A model generated the notes under the pieces. The model was not told the DNA's origin. It saw only the letters and a program-made list of their open reading frames with translations, and ran no database searches. A stretch of 64,000 bases of DNA from Bosea sp. F3-2 (lineage in GTDB: Bacteria > Pseudomonadota > Alphaproteobacteria > Rhizobiales > Beijerinckiaceae). The stretch covers positions 1,798,001-1,862,000 of the forward strand of contig NZ_CP042331.1 of the NCBI RefSeq assembly GCF_008253865.1. The letters run 5' to 3'. The position numbers and the translations under genes are program-made. Below are positions 49,046 through 57,673 of this stretch, piece after piece (the first letter of the stretch is position 1; each line of letters starts with the position of its first letter).

Positions 49046-50104
49046 ATGGAATCCCGGGTCGTGCGGCCTTTTCCCGCTCCTCAGTCGCATCTGGACGAGG
49101 CGCGCGCCGCGCCGTCGCTCGGGCTCACTCGCCGCATGCGCCGCAACCGCAAGGCCGAATGGTCGCGCCGGCTGGTGCGCGAGTCGGCGCTCACGACCGA
49201 CGACCTGATCTGGCCGATCTTCCTGATGGATTCGCGCGAGGCTCGCACGCCGGTCGAATGGATGCCGGGTGTCGACCGGCTGAACATCGAGGAAGCCGTG
49301 CGGCAGGCGGCCGAGGCTGCGGCGCTCGGCATGCCGGCGATCGCGCCCTTCCCCTATGTCGACAAGACGCTGCGCGACCCGACCGGCTCGGAAGCGCTCA
49401 ACACGAACAACCTGATGTGCCGCGCGGTGCGCGCCATCAAGGCGCAGGTGCCGCAGATCGGTATCATCTGCGACGCGGCGCTCGACCCCTACACCTCTCA
49501 TGGCCATGACGGCGTCATGGACGGCGAGCGCATCCTCAACGATGCCAGTGTCGCTATCCTCGTCCAGCAGGCCCAGGCCCTCGCCGATGCCGGCGCCGAC
49601 GTCATCGCGCCGTCCGACATGATGGACGGGCGCGTCGGCGCGATCCGCGCGGCCCTCGACGGCGATGGCCATGAGGATGTGCAGATCATGGCCTATGCGG
49701 CGAAGTACGCCTCCGCGTTCTACGGCCCCTTCCGCGACGCGATCGGCACCAACGCCACGCTCATCGGCGACAAGCGCACCTACCAGATGGACCCGGCCAA
49801 TACCGACGAGGCGATCGCCGAGGTGATGCTCGACCTCGAGGAAGGCGCCGACATGGTGATGATCAAGCCCGGCCTGCCCTATCTCGACGTGGTGGCGCGA
49901 GTGAAGGACCATTTCCGCGTGCCGACCTTCGCCTATCAGGTCTCCGGCGAGTACGCGATGATCATGGCGGCGGCGAACAATGGCTGGCTCGACGGCGACA
50001 AGGCGATGCTGGAGAGCCTGCTGGCCTTCAAGCGCGCAGGCGCCGACGGCGTGCTGACCTATTTCGCGCCGCGCGTGGCGAAGAAGCTCAAGGCTGCTGG
50101 CTGA
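49046..50104 (+). CDS. hemB: porphobilinogen synthase (delta-aminolevulinate dehydratase)
   Basis: 352 residues from ATG 49046 with TTGAGG at good spacing; an upstream frame is not supported. The two active-site lysines are K220 ('MAYAAKYASAFYGPFRDA') and K274 ('VMIKPGLPYLD'). The segment 'CDAALDPYTSHGHDGVM' has Ala/Asp where the zinc-dependent enzymes have their extra cysteines, marking the Mg2+-type enzyme found in many alphaproteobacteria. It makes porphobilinogen for tetrapyrrole synthesis. Upstream, 48950-49000 is AT-rich and probably holds the promoter. Confidence 0.95.
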   Translation: MESRVVRPFPAPQSHLDEARAAPSLGLTRRMRRNRKAEWSRRLVRESALTTDDLIWPIFLMDSREARTPVEWMPGVDRLNIEEAVRQAAEAAALGMPAIAPFPYVDKTLRDPTGSEALNTNNLMCRAVRAIKAQVPQIGIICDAALDPYTSHGHDGVMDGERILNDASVAILVQQAQALADAGADVIAPSDMMDGRVGAIRAALDGDGHEDVQIMAYAAKYASAFYGPFRDAIGTNATLIGDKRTYQMDPANTDEAIAEVMLDLEEGADMVMIKPGLPYLDVVARVKDHFRVPTFAYQVSGEYAMIMAAANNGWLDGDKAMLESLLAFKRAGADGVLTYFAPRVAKKLKAAG

Positions 50105-50110
50105 GCGGGG

Positions 50111-50208
50111 CGTCATGCTCGGGCTTGCCCCGGGCATCTCGGGACGAAACGGCGCCTGATCCCGCAAGAGATCCTCGGGTCTGCGCTTCGCTCCGCCCGA
50201 GAATGACG
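50111..50208. repeat. intergenic palindromic repeat (CGTCATGCTCGGG type)
   Basis: CGTCATGCTCGGG (50111-50123) against CCCGAGAATGACG (50196-50208) with one mismatch; inner segments CCCCGGGCATCTCGGGA and TCCTCGGGTCT. Just after the hemB stop, so possibly a terminator. Confidence 0.85.
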
Positions 50209-50251
50209 TCGCGGTTTCCTTGCCCAAGCGGCAGCGCTACCGTCAGGCGAC

Positions 50252-51592
50252 ATGCGCCCGCTCCTCCTGCCGATTCTGGCCGTCATCCTGCTCGCCCTCG
50301 CGGGGTGCGGCGCAGATTTCGACACCGATCAGATGCGGCTTTGCCGACAGGCGATCCCACCGCTCAATCCACCGAATGCCCGCATCGAGATCGAGCGCGC
50401 CACGAAGGGGCCGGTGCCGCGCGCGCTGAGGCTGTTGTACCGCGTGCAGCTCGGCGACGATGTCTCGCGCCACCGCAGCATCGACTGCCTCTTCGCCGGG
50501 GAAGGCAGTGGACCCGGTCGCGGCGCCCTGATCGGCATCGCCTCCGACGGGCGCCCGATGGCCGATGCCAGCTTCTATCTGCTGCGGCGCTTCTATCTCG
50601 AGGACCGGGCCGAGCCACCGCCTGATCCGGCCGCCCCCTCCGCCGAGAACCTGCCTGCGCTCCCGCTCTCGCTTGCCTATGGTCTCCAGCAGGGGTTGAG
50701 CGCCCTGCCCTCGGCGGCGATCTACGGCCTGCTCGCTGCGGCCTATGCCCTCGTCTACGGGCTGACCGGGCGGATCATCCTGAGCTTCGGCGAGTTCGCA
50801 GCGCTCGGCGCGCTCGCCTCCGTCGTCGGCGTCGCGCTGCTGCTCTCGCTCGCGATCTCGACACCGCTTTCGGGGCTCGCGGTCGCCTTCGCCGTCGCGA
50901 TCCTCGTTTGCGCCCTGCACGGCTTCGCCATGGGCCGCTTCGTGCTGCGTCACCTCGAGCGCGGCAGCGGCCAGCAGATGTTGATCGCCACGATCGGGCT
51001 CGCCATCGCGATGTCCGAATATCTCAGGCTGGTGCAAGGTCCGGAGCTGCGTTGGCTGCCGCCGGTGTTCAACAGCCCGATTCCCCTGGCCCATGCCGGG
51101 AGCTTCATCCTCACCTTGAACCCGCTGGCACTGGCTCTCGCCATCATCGGCCTTGGCGTCATGCTCGGCCTCGTCGCGCTGATCCGGCGCACGGCCTATG
51201 GCCGCGCCTGGCGGGCCGTCGCAGACGACGCGCGGACTGCGGCGCTGTTCGGCGTCGATGCCCGCGCCGTGCATGACGTCGCCGTCATCATCGCCTGCGC
51301 CATCTGCGGCATGGCCGGCGTCATCGTGACGGCGATCTATGGCGGCATGGGTTTCGCCGGCGGTTTCTCTCTGGGTCTCAAGGCGCTCGTCGCTGCCATT
51401 CTTGGCGGTATCGGCTCGGTCAGCGGCGCGGCGCTGGGCGGGCTCTGCATCGCCATCTTCGAGGCCCTATGGTCGGCGACGCTGCCGATCGAGCAGCGTG
51501 ACCTCGCCGTCTACTCCCTGCTGGCCATCGTACTGATCGTGCGCCCCGGCGGCTTCTTCGGCGATGCCGAACTGACACCGCGGCAAGTTTGA
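50252..51592 (+). CDS. LivH-type ABC permease with N-terminal lipoprotein-like domain
   Basis: 446 residues from ATG 50252. Residues 1-19 read as a lipoprotein signal with lipobox L16-A17-G18-C19, followed by a soluble segment of about 110 residues (about 20-130) with two further cysteines. From about 133 to the end there are 8-9 helices of a branched-chain amino-acid permease: 'AIYGLLAAAYALVYGLTGRI', 'MGRFVLRHLERGSGQQMLIA', the EAA-like 'TAYGRAWRAVADDARTAALF', 'GVDARAVHDVAVIIACAICG' and 'ALVAAILGGIGSVSGAALGG'. The usual LivK, LivM, LivG and LivF genes are absent nearby. LivH alone is about 290-310 residues. Confidence 0.82.
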   Translation: MRPLLLPILAVILLALAGCGADFDTDQMRLCRQAIPPLNPPNARIEIERATKGPVPRALRLLYRVQLGDDVSRHRSIDCLFAGEGSGPGRGALIGIASDGRPMADASFYLLRRFYLEDRAEPPPDPAAPSAENLPALPLSLAYGLQQGLSALPSAAIYGLLAAAYALVYGLTGRIILSFGEFAALGALASVVGVALLLSLAISTPLSGLAVAFAVAILVCALHGFAMGRFVLRHLERGSGQQMLIATIGLAIAMSEYLRLVQGPELRWLPPVFNSPIPLAHAGSFILTLNPLALALAIIGLGVMLGLVALIRRTAYGRAWRAVADDARTAALFGVDARAVHDVAVIIACAICGMAGVIVTAIYGGMGFAGGFSLGLKALVAAILGGIGSVSGAALGGLCIAIFEALWSATLPIEQRDLAVYSLLAIVLIVRPGGFFGDAELTPRQV

Positions 51593-51619
51593 CGACATGA
51601 CACCTGGATGGAGCGCATC

Positions 51620-52864
51620 ATGAGCGAAGCCTTCGCCATCACTCCCGAGGATATCGACGCGGCGGCGAACCGCATCGAGGGGCATGTGCTGCGGACGCCG
51701 CTGGTGCCGGCGCCGCGCCTGTCCGAGCTGACCGGCGCGACCGTGCTGGTGAAGCATGAGAACATGCAGGCGACCGCCTCGTTCAAGGAGCGCGGCGCGG
51801 TCAACAAGCTGCTGACGCTCAGCGAGAGCGAGCGGGCACGCGGTGTCATCGCCATGTCGGCCGGCAACCACGCCCAGGCGGTGGCCTATCATGCCAAGCG
51901 CTTTGGCATTCCGGCGACGATCGTGATGCCCGAGACGACGCCCCTGGTGAAGGTCGAGAACACCCGTACCCATGGTGCCCGTGTCGTGCTCCATGGCGAG
52001 ACGCTCTTCGAATCCAGCCAAAAGGCGCACGAGCTTGCCGGCGCCGAGCAACTCGTCTTCGTCCACCCCTATGACGACGCGGCGGTCATGGCGGGCCAAG
52101 GCACGGTGGCGCGCGAAATGCTGGCCGACGAGCCCGATCTGGACGTGCTGATCATTCCGATCGGCGGCGGCGGGTTGATGGCCGGCAACGCCGTCGCCGC
52201 CAAGGCGATCAAGCCCGGGATCGAACTGATCGGCGTGGAGGCCGAGCTCTATCCCTCCTTCTTCAACGCCGTGCATGCGCAGGACCGGCCGATCGGCGGG
52301 CCGACGCTGGCTGAAGGCATCGCGGTCAAGACGGTGGGCCAGCTCACGCTGCCGGTGATCTCCAGCCTGGTCAGCGATATCGTCCTCGTTAGCGAAGACC
52401 TGATCGAGCGCGCCGTCAACGCCTATGCCAGCCTGCAGCACAGCCTTGCGGAAGGCGCGGGCGCCGCCGGGCTGGCCGCGATGCTGAAGGACCCCAAGCG
52501 CTATGCCGGGCGCAAGGTCGGGCTCGTGCTCTGCGGCGGCAATATCGACACCCGTCTGCTCGCCGCGATCATGGTGCGCGAACTCGAACGCGAGGACCGC
52601 ATCGTCGCCTTCCGCCTGACCACCAACGACCGGCCGGGCCTGCTCGGCAAGATCGCGAGCCTGCTCGGCAATGAAGGCGCCAATATCCTCGAAGTCAGCC
52701 ATGGCCGCCTGTTTCTCGACGTGCCAGCCAAGGGCGTTTCGCTCGACGTTACCGTCGAGACGCGGGGCGAGGCGCATTCGCGCGCGATCGAGGACGCGCT
52801 TGCCAAAAACGGCTTCGCGCCACGACGGATCCTGCCACGCGGCCTTGCGGAACCGGCACGCTGA
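51620..52864 (+). CDS. ilvA: threonine ammonia-lyase with C-terminal ACT domain
   Basis: 414 residues from ATG 51620, six bases after GGAG; an ATG four codons earlier is possible. PLP lysine K56 in 'ATASFKERGAVNKLL', then 'SAGNHAQAVAYHAKRFGIPA' and the glycine loop 'IIPIGGGGLMAGNAVA'. The last 75 residues are an ACT domain ('FRLTTNDRPGLLGKIASLLG'). It deaminates threonine to 2-oxobutyrate. The single-ACT form of about 400 residues is the biosynthetic type in many alphaproteobacteria but close to catabolic TdcB, so the physiological role is not fixed by sequence. Confidence 0.9.
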   Translation: MSEAFAITPEDIDAAANRIEGHVLRTPLVPAPRLSELTGATVLVKHENMQATASFKERGAVNKLLTLSESERARGVIAMSAGNHAQAVAYHAKRFGIPATIVMPETTPLVKVENTRTHGARVVLHGETLFESSQKAHELAGAEQLVFVHPYDDAAVMAGQGTVAREMLADEPDLDVLIIPIGGGGLMAGNAVAAKAIKPGIELIGVEAELYPSFFNAVHAQDRPIGGPTLAEGIAVKTVGQLTLPVISSLVSDIVLVSEDLIERAVNAYASLQHSLAEGAGAAGLAAMLKDPKRYAGRKVGLVLCGGNIDTRLLAAIMVRELEREDRIVAFRLTTNDRPGLLGKIASLLGNEGANILEVSHGRLFLDVPAKGVSLDVTVETRGEAHSRAIEDALAKNGFAPRRILPRGLAEPAR

Positions 52865-52921
52865 TCAAACATATCCGCTCGGGCGCCGCATCCCGCGCGC
52901 CGTTGGAGGATTGAAGTCTCG

Positions 52922-53395
52922 ATGAGCGATACCCGTTATGGCCAGCCGCCGATCACGGCTCTGGAGCAGCGTCCCTATCAGAACCTCAGCGGCGTTCTGG
53001 GGTCTCGCCTGTTCGCCTGGCTGATCGATATCGTCGTGCTGTTCTTCCTCGGCTGGCTGGTCCTCGTGCTGCTGGTTGTGCTCGGCATCGTCACCTTCGG
53101 CGCCACCTGGCTCCTCATCCCGATCGCGACGGTCGCGACCGCTCTCGGCTATGCGGCGTTGACGATCGGTGGCCGGCGCCAGTCCACCTGGGGCATGCGC
53201 GTCGCGGGCTTGAGGGTCGAGACCGTCAATGGCGGCCGGCCGGACGGTCTGACGGCAGCCGTGCATGCGCTGCTGTTCTACGTCGCCGCCGGTACCTTCC
53301 TGCTCTGGCTCGTCGACGTCGCCTGCGGCTTCGCCCGCGAAGACCGGCGCATGGGCCACGACCTGCTGACCGGGCTCGTCGTCGTCCGGGCCTGA
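52922..53395 (+). CDS. RDD-family membrane protein
   Basis: 157 residues from ATG 52922 behind GGAGGATTG. The RDD signature is present as 'SRLFAWLIDIVVLFFLGWLV' (R and D of RDD), 'STWGMRVAGLRVET' and 'GFAREDRRMGHDLLTGLVVV' with the final D. Three or four helices. Function unknown; some homologues are linked to ion exchange. Confidence 0.87.
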   Translation: MSDTRYGQPPITALEQRPYQNLSGVLGSRLFAWLIDIVVLFFLGWLVLVLLVVLGIVTFGATWLLIPIATVATALGYAALTIGGRRQSTWGMRVAGLRVETVNGGRPDGLTAAVHALLFYVAAGTFLLWLVDVACGFAREDRRMGHDLLTGLVVVRA

Positions 53396-53401
53396 TCAGG
53401 T

Positions 53402-54232
53402 CTAGAAGCGGAAGCGCAGCAGGCGCGCCATCTGCGACAGCGCGGGAATCCATCCAAAGATCTGGATGGCAGCCCGCGCAGGCAGCGACATCCGAGCAAC
53501 CTGGCGCGGGTCAAACCCATCCGCGCCATAGCCCGTCAGCTCCTGAACGAGCTCGAGCCGTGGCAGTTTCCGCATCAGCTCCCGCGGATCATCGAGCGCC
53601 CAGTGCAGCACCGCACCGGTCGAGTGGACGGAGGGCTGCCAGGCGATCAGCGAGAGGCCCAAATGGCTATAGGCATCGAAGGCCAGTTCGCCACCGGGGA
53701 CGTGGTCCATCACCCGCTCCAATAGAATCACCACCTCTTCCTCGGGCAGATAGGGCAACAGGCCTTCGGCGATGACGAAAGCCGGCCGATCCCGCGGCAC
53801 CGCCTCGATCCAACCCGGCTCGATCACCGACGATCCGAGCAGCGTACAGTTTTCGCGAGCAGGATAGAGGCGTTGCCGCAAGGCGATGACATCCGGATAA
53901 TCGACGTCGAACCAGCGGACTCCGGCGGGAGGCTCGAGCCTGAAAACGCGGGCATCGAGCCCGCAGCCGAGATGCAGCACCGTCGCCTCGGGGTGCCGGG
54001 CGATGAAATCCCGTGTCCAGCCATCGATGACATGCGCCCGCAAGGCGACGCCGATCATCATGTCGCGATCGATCCCGAGCCGTACGAAGTCATAGTCGAT
54101 CCGGCCCACCGCGTCCGCGGCGAAGCGATCCTTCAGGAGCGAATCGGGCAAACGGCTCTCGCCTGCCTTCGCGCAGAGCGTGATCAGGAGCGTTTCCTTC
54201 GCGCCTCTGAGCGCCACCTTCTCGCCGGACAT
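53402..54232 (-). CDS. class I methyltransferase, LCM/PPM type
   Basis: 276 residues. 'ALRAHVIDGWTRDFIARHPE' and 'VLHLGCGLDARVFRLEPP' fit the leucine carboxyl-methyltransferase family used in bacterial natural-product O-methylation. 'VRWFDVDYPDVIALRQRLYP' and 'FVIAEGLLPYLPEEEVVILL' carry the LCM motifs. Substrate unknown; no biosynthetic cluster nearby. It is convergent with the RDD gene (6-bp gap). Confidence 0.85.
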   Translation of the reverse strand: MSGEKVALRGAKETLLITLCAKAGESRLPDSLLKDRFAADAVGRIDYDFVRLGIDRDMMIGVALRAHVIDGWTRDFIARHPEATVLHLGCGLDARVFRLEPPAGVRWFDVDYPDVIALRQRLYPARENCTLLGSSVIEPGWIEAVPRDRPAFVIAEGLLPYLPEEEVVILLERVMDHVPGGELAFDAYSHLGLSLIAWQPSVHSTGAVLHWALDDPRELMRKLPRLELVQELTGYGADGFDPRQVARMSLPARAAIQIFGWIPALSQMARLLRFRF

Positions 54233-54379
54233 TTCAAGCTCCCGAGGCCAGTCCGTCCACTGTCCAGTCGACGCTGGGAAATTGTCGGCAGCAAGATCGC
54301 GTCATAGGCCGCCTCGTGCTTGTTGCCGCCGCCACCGATGCTACATTGAAGGGGCGCAGCTTTTTCGGAGCCCGCCGAC

Positions 54380-55144
54380 GTGACGCGCCCATTGCGGGAC
54401 GCCCCGCAATTCTACCTCACCTCCCCGACCGCGTGTCCCTATCTGCCGGGACGCGAGGAACGGAAAGTATTCACGCATCTGGTCGGGTCCCGGGCGCGCG
54501 AACTCAACGACGTGCTGTCGCAGGGCGGCTTCCGCCGCTCGCAGAGCATCGCGTACCGCCCGGCCTGCGAGACCTGCCGGGCCTGCATCTCCGTCCGGAT
54601 CTGCGTCGATGATTTCCGCTATTCGCGCGGCTTCCGCCGAGTGCTGGCGCGCAACAACGACCTGATCGGCGAGGTGCGGCCGCCGCAGCCGCGCTCCGAG
54701 CACTACTCGCTCTTCCGCGCCTATCTCGACGAACGCCATCCGGATGGCGGCATGGCGACGATGTCGGCACTCGACTTCGCGATGATGGTCGAGGACACCC
54801 ATGTCGAAACTCATCTCGTCGAATACCGCCGGCGCGGCCCCGATTCGGGCTTCACTGGCCGCGGCGAGGGCGACCTCTTTGCCATGGCGCTGACCGACAA
54901 GCTGAGCGACGGGCTCTCCATGGTCTACTCGGTCTATGATCCGAACCTGGAGCTGCGCTCGCTCGGCACCTTCATGGTGCTGGACCATATCGCCCGGGCG
55001 CGGCGGCTGGGCCTGCCCTATGTCTATCTCGGCTATTGGGTCGAAGGCTCGCCGAAGATGGCCTACAAGGCCCGCTTCCTGCCGCAGGAGCGCTTGATGC
55101 CACAGGGCTGGGAGCGCGTCGACCGCACCGATTCAACCGATTGA
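54380..55144 (+). CDS. bpt: aspartate/glutamate leucyltransferase (N-end rule)
   Basis: 254 residues from GTG 54380 with GGAG about 10 bases before. Opens 'QFYLTSPTACPYLPGREERK', then 'YRPACETCRACISVRICVDD' with the conserved cysteines of the arginyltransferase N-terminal domain, and 'YVYLGYWVEGSPKMAYKARF' with the C-terminal domain. Bacterial Bpt transfers leucine from tRNA to N-terminal Asp/Glu, marking proteins for ClpSAP degradation. Confidence 0.93.
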   Translation: MTRPLRDAPQFYLTSPTACPYLPGREERKVFTHLVGSRARELNDVLSQGGFRRSQSIAYRPACETCRACISVRICVDDFRYSRGFRRVLARNNDLIGEVRPPQPRSEHYSLFRAYLDERHPDGGMATMSALDFAMMVEDTHVETHLVEYRRRGPDSGFTGRGEGDLFAMALTDKLSDGLSMVYSVYDPNLELRSLGTFMVLDHIARARRLGLPYVYLGYWVEGSPKMAYKARFLPQERLMPQGWERVDRTDSTD

Positions 55145-55255
55145 AACGCATCCGCGACGCGCGCAAAACGCGCTTGCGACGCTTCACCCCTCCCGGCACT
55201 GTGCCGCCAACGGCCAGCGCGGCCCCCGCCGCGACATATGCCGACCGGAGGAAAC

Positions 55256-55903
55256 ATGAGCGAAGACCTGACGCTGCGGCTGGAGCGTTGCTACACCGGC
55301 ATCATCCACGACACGATGCGGGCGATGGGCCTGAAGGACTTCGTGCTGCCCCCGGAACTGCGCCCGCTCCTGCCCGGCCAGAAGCTTGCGGGGCCCGCCT
55401 TCACCGTCGAGGGCAAGACCGGCGCGTTCGACGCGCATGAGACGCTGCTCGGCTGGACCGGCCTGCTCTCCGCCGCCAAACCCGGCCATGTCTGGGTCTG
55501 CCAGCCCAACACGAACGAGATCGCGCTGATGGGCGAGCTCTCGGCCGAGACGCTGAAGAACAAAGGCGTGCGCGGCTGCGTCATCGACGGGCTCTCGCGC
55601 GACACCGAATTCATGGTCGAGATGGGCTTCCAGGCCTATTTCAAGGCCTATACGCCGCGCGATATCGTCGGCGTCTGGCTGCCCAAGGCGGTCGATGAGC
55701 CGATCAAGATCGGCGACGTCTGGATCCGCCCCGGCGACTACATCCTCGCCGACCGCGACGGCGTCGTCCGCATTCCTGCCGAGATCATCGAGGAGGTTCT
55801 GGAGAAGTCGGAAACGGCGATCTCGGCCGAGAACAAAGTCCGCACCGCGATCCTCGCCGGCACCGATCCGCAGCAGGCCTATCTGCAGTACGGCAAGTTC
55901 TGA
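55256..55903 (+). CDS. RraA-family protein
   Basis: 215 residues from ATG 55256 with CCGGAGG ahead. 'GPAFTVEGKTGAFDAHETLL' and 'GVRGCVIDGLSRDTEFMVEM' are in the RraA/HMG-aldolase fold, and 'GDYILADRDGVVRIPAEIIE' carries the conserved D. Members are annotated as 4-hydroxy-4-methyl-2-oxoglutarate aldolase or ribonuclease regulator; the true activity varies. Its place before two UxaA-type genes suggests a keto-acid lyase or dehydratase role, by association only. Confidence 0.87.
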   Translation: MSEDLTLRLERCYTGIIHDTMRAMGLKDFVLPPELRPLLPGQKLAGPAFTVEGKTGAFDAHETLLGWTGLLSAAKPGHVWVCQPNTNEIALMGELSAETLKNKGVRGCVIDGLSRDTEFMVEMGFQAYFKAYTPRDIVGVWLPKAVDEPIKIGDVWIRPGDYILADRDGVVRIPAEIIEEVLEKSETAISAENKVRTAILAGTDPQQAYLQYGKF

Positions 55904-55916
55904 GCCTCAGCGCGCT

Positions 55917-56022
55917 CGTCATTCCGGGCGCAGCGCAGCGGAGACCCGGAATCCATCGTAAGGCTCCGCGCTCTATGATGGATTCCGGATCGGCGCCGCT
56001 TCGCGGCTTGTCCGGAATGACG
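55917..56022. repeat. intergenic palindromic repeat (CGTCATTCCGG type)
   Basis: Perfect 11-bp outer arms CGTCATTCCGG (55917-55927) and CCGGAATGACG (56012-56022), with inner ACCCGGAATCCATC and GATGGATTCCGGAT. It lies between rraA and the uxaA pair, so these need not be one transcript. Confidence 0.88.
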
Positions 56023-56048
56023 GCGCCTAGGCCATAGGGAGCGAGACG

Positions 56049-56363
56049 ATGACACACGATCCGCACCTCATCCTGCTCGATCCGCGCGACAACGTCCTGG
56101 TTGCGCGGGTGCGGCTGAAAGCCGGCGACAGTATCGAAACCGGCTCCGGTCCCGCAGTGCTCGACCGCGACATAGCGCTCGCCCACAAGATCGCCTGCCG
56201 CGCCATCGCGGCCGGCGAGAAGATCCTGAAATACGGCGCACCGATCGGCGTCGCAACCGAGGCGATCGCCGCCGGCGCGCATGTCCATGTCCACAACATG
56301 CGCAGCGACTACACGCCGACCTACCATCTGGAAGACGAGCGCAAGGCAGGAGCCTCGGCATGA
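56049..56363 (+). CDS. UxaA-family dehydratase small subunit (SAF domain)
   Basis: 104 residues from ATG 56049, with AGGGAG ahead. 'HLILLDPRDNVLVARVRLKA', 'DIALAHKIACRAIAAGEKIL' and 'KYGAPIGVATEAIAAGAHVH' match the N-terminal SAF domain of altronate dehydratase. It is a split subunit: the catalytic domain is the next gene, which overlaps it by four bases (ATGA). Confidence 0.9.
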   Translation: MTHDPHLILLDPRDNVLVARVRLKAGDSIETGSGPAVLDRDIALAHKIACRAIAAGEKILKYGAPIGVATEAIAAGAHVHVHNMRSDYTPTYHLEDERKAGASA

Positions 56364-57559
56364 GCGAGATGCGCGGCTATCTCCGATCCGACGGGCGCAA
56401 GGGCATCCGCAACACCGTCGCGGTCGCCTATCTCGTCGAATGCGCCCATCATGTAGCGCGCGAGATCGCGCTGCCCTGGCGCGAGGAAGGCGTTCACGCC
56501 ATCGGCTTTCCCGGCTGCTATCCCAACCCCTATGCCGAGCGGATGATGGAGCAGCTCTGCACCCATCCGAATGTCGGCGCCGTGCTGCTGGTTTCGCTCG
56601 GCTGCGAAAGCTTCAACAAATACGCGCTGGAACGCATGATCCGCGCCAGCGGCCGCCCGGTGAAGACCATCATCATCCAGAGCACGGGCGGCACCCGCAC
56701 CTCGATCCGCGAGGGTCGCGCCTGGGTCGAGGAGCAGCGCATCGCGCTCGACGCGCAGGAAACCGTGCCGATGGCGGTTTCGGAATTGGTCGTCGGCACG
56801 GTCTGCGGCGGCTCGGACGGAACCTCCGGTATCACCGGCAATCCGGCCGCGGGACGCGCCTTCGACCAACTCATCGCCGAGGGTGCCGCCTGCATCTTCG
56901 AGGAAACCGGCGAGCTGATCGGCTGCGAGCACATCATGGCGGCGCGCGCGGTTACGCCAGCGCTCGGCCTGGAATTGGAGAAGTCGGTGGCCAAGGCGGC
57001 GCGCTACTATGCGACGCTGGGCTATGGTTCCTTCGCCGCCGGCAATGCCGAGGGCGGGCTCTCGACCATCGAGGAGAAGTCGATGGGCGCCTATGCCAAA
57101 TCCGGCGCCTCGCCGATCTCGGGCCTGATCAAGCCCGGCGACGTGCCGCCGCATGGCGGGCTCTACCTGCTCGACGTGGTACCGGACGGCGAGGTGCGCT
57201 TCGGCTTCCCCAACATCAACGACAATGCCGAGATCGCCGAGCTGATCGCCTGCGGGGCCCATTGCGTGCTGTTCGTGACGGGCAGAGGCTCGGTCGTCGG
57301 CTCGGCGATCTCGCCGGTGGTGAAGATCTGCGCGAATCCGGAGACCTACCGCCGGATGTCCGAGGACATGGACGTCGATGCCGGGCGCATCCTCGAAGGC
57401 CACGCCAGCCTCGACGAGGTCGGCCAGGAGATCCGCGACCTCGTGGTATCGCTCGGCCAGGGCGGCAGGACGAAATCGGAGGAGCTCGGCCATCAGGAGT
57501 TCATCCTGACCTATAAGAGCTTCGAGCCGCTCGGCCCGGCCTGCCTGCCGGCGGCCTGA
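56360..57559 (+). CDS. UxaA-family dehydratase large subunit
   Basis: 399 residues. 'GYLRSDGRKGIRNTVAVAYL', 'LVSLGCESFNKYALERM', 'TVCGGSDGTSGITGNPAAGR' and 'AKSGASPISGLIKPGDVPPH' are the altronate/galactarate-dehydratase C-terminal family. The conserved cysteines suit an Fe-dependent dehydratase. Split UxaA proteins include altronate, galactarate and (2R)-sulfolactate enzymes; the actual sugar-acid or sulfonate cannot be read here. Translationally coupled to the small subunit. Confidence 0.9.
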   Translation: MSEMRGYLRSDGRKGIRNTVAVAYLVECAHHVAREIALPWREEGVHAIGFPGCYPNPYAERMMEQLCTHPNVGAVLLVSLGCESFNKYALERMIRASGRPVKTIIIQSTGGTRTSIREGRAWVEEQRIALDAQETVPMAVSELVVGTVCGGSDGTSGITGNPAAGRAFDQLIAEGAACIFEETGELIGCEHIMAARAVTPALGLELEKSVAKAARYYATLGYGSFAAGNAEGGLSTIEEKSMGAYAKSGASPISGLIKPGDVPPHGGLYLLDVVPDGEVRFGFPNINDNAEIAELIACGAHCVLFVTGRGSVVGSAISPVVKICANPETYRRMSEDMDVDAGRILEGHASLDEVGQEIRDLVVSLGQGGRTKSEELGHQEFILTYKSFEPLGPACLPAA

Positions 57560-57577
57560 GGACTAGAGACTGATTCA

Positions 57578-57604
57578 CCGATCAGGTTGGATCAACCTGA
57601 TCGG
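57578..57604. terminator. hairpin after the uxaA-type genes
   Basis: CCGATCAGGTTG (57578-57589), loop GAT, CAACCTGATCGG (57593-57604): 12 perfect pairs, 19 bases after the stop. No T run follows, so it is either a Rho-type or structural end. Confidence 0.55.
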
Positions 57605-57673
57605 ATCACGCGTTCTCTAGCGCGTCACGGTAGACGCTTCCGCCGATCGGGATGATCGGCTAAGCGCCTTCGC

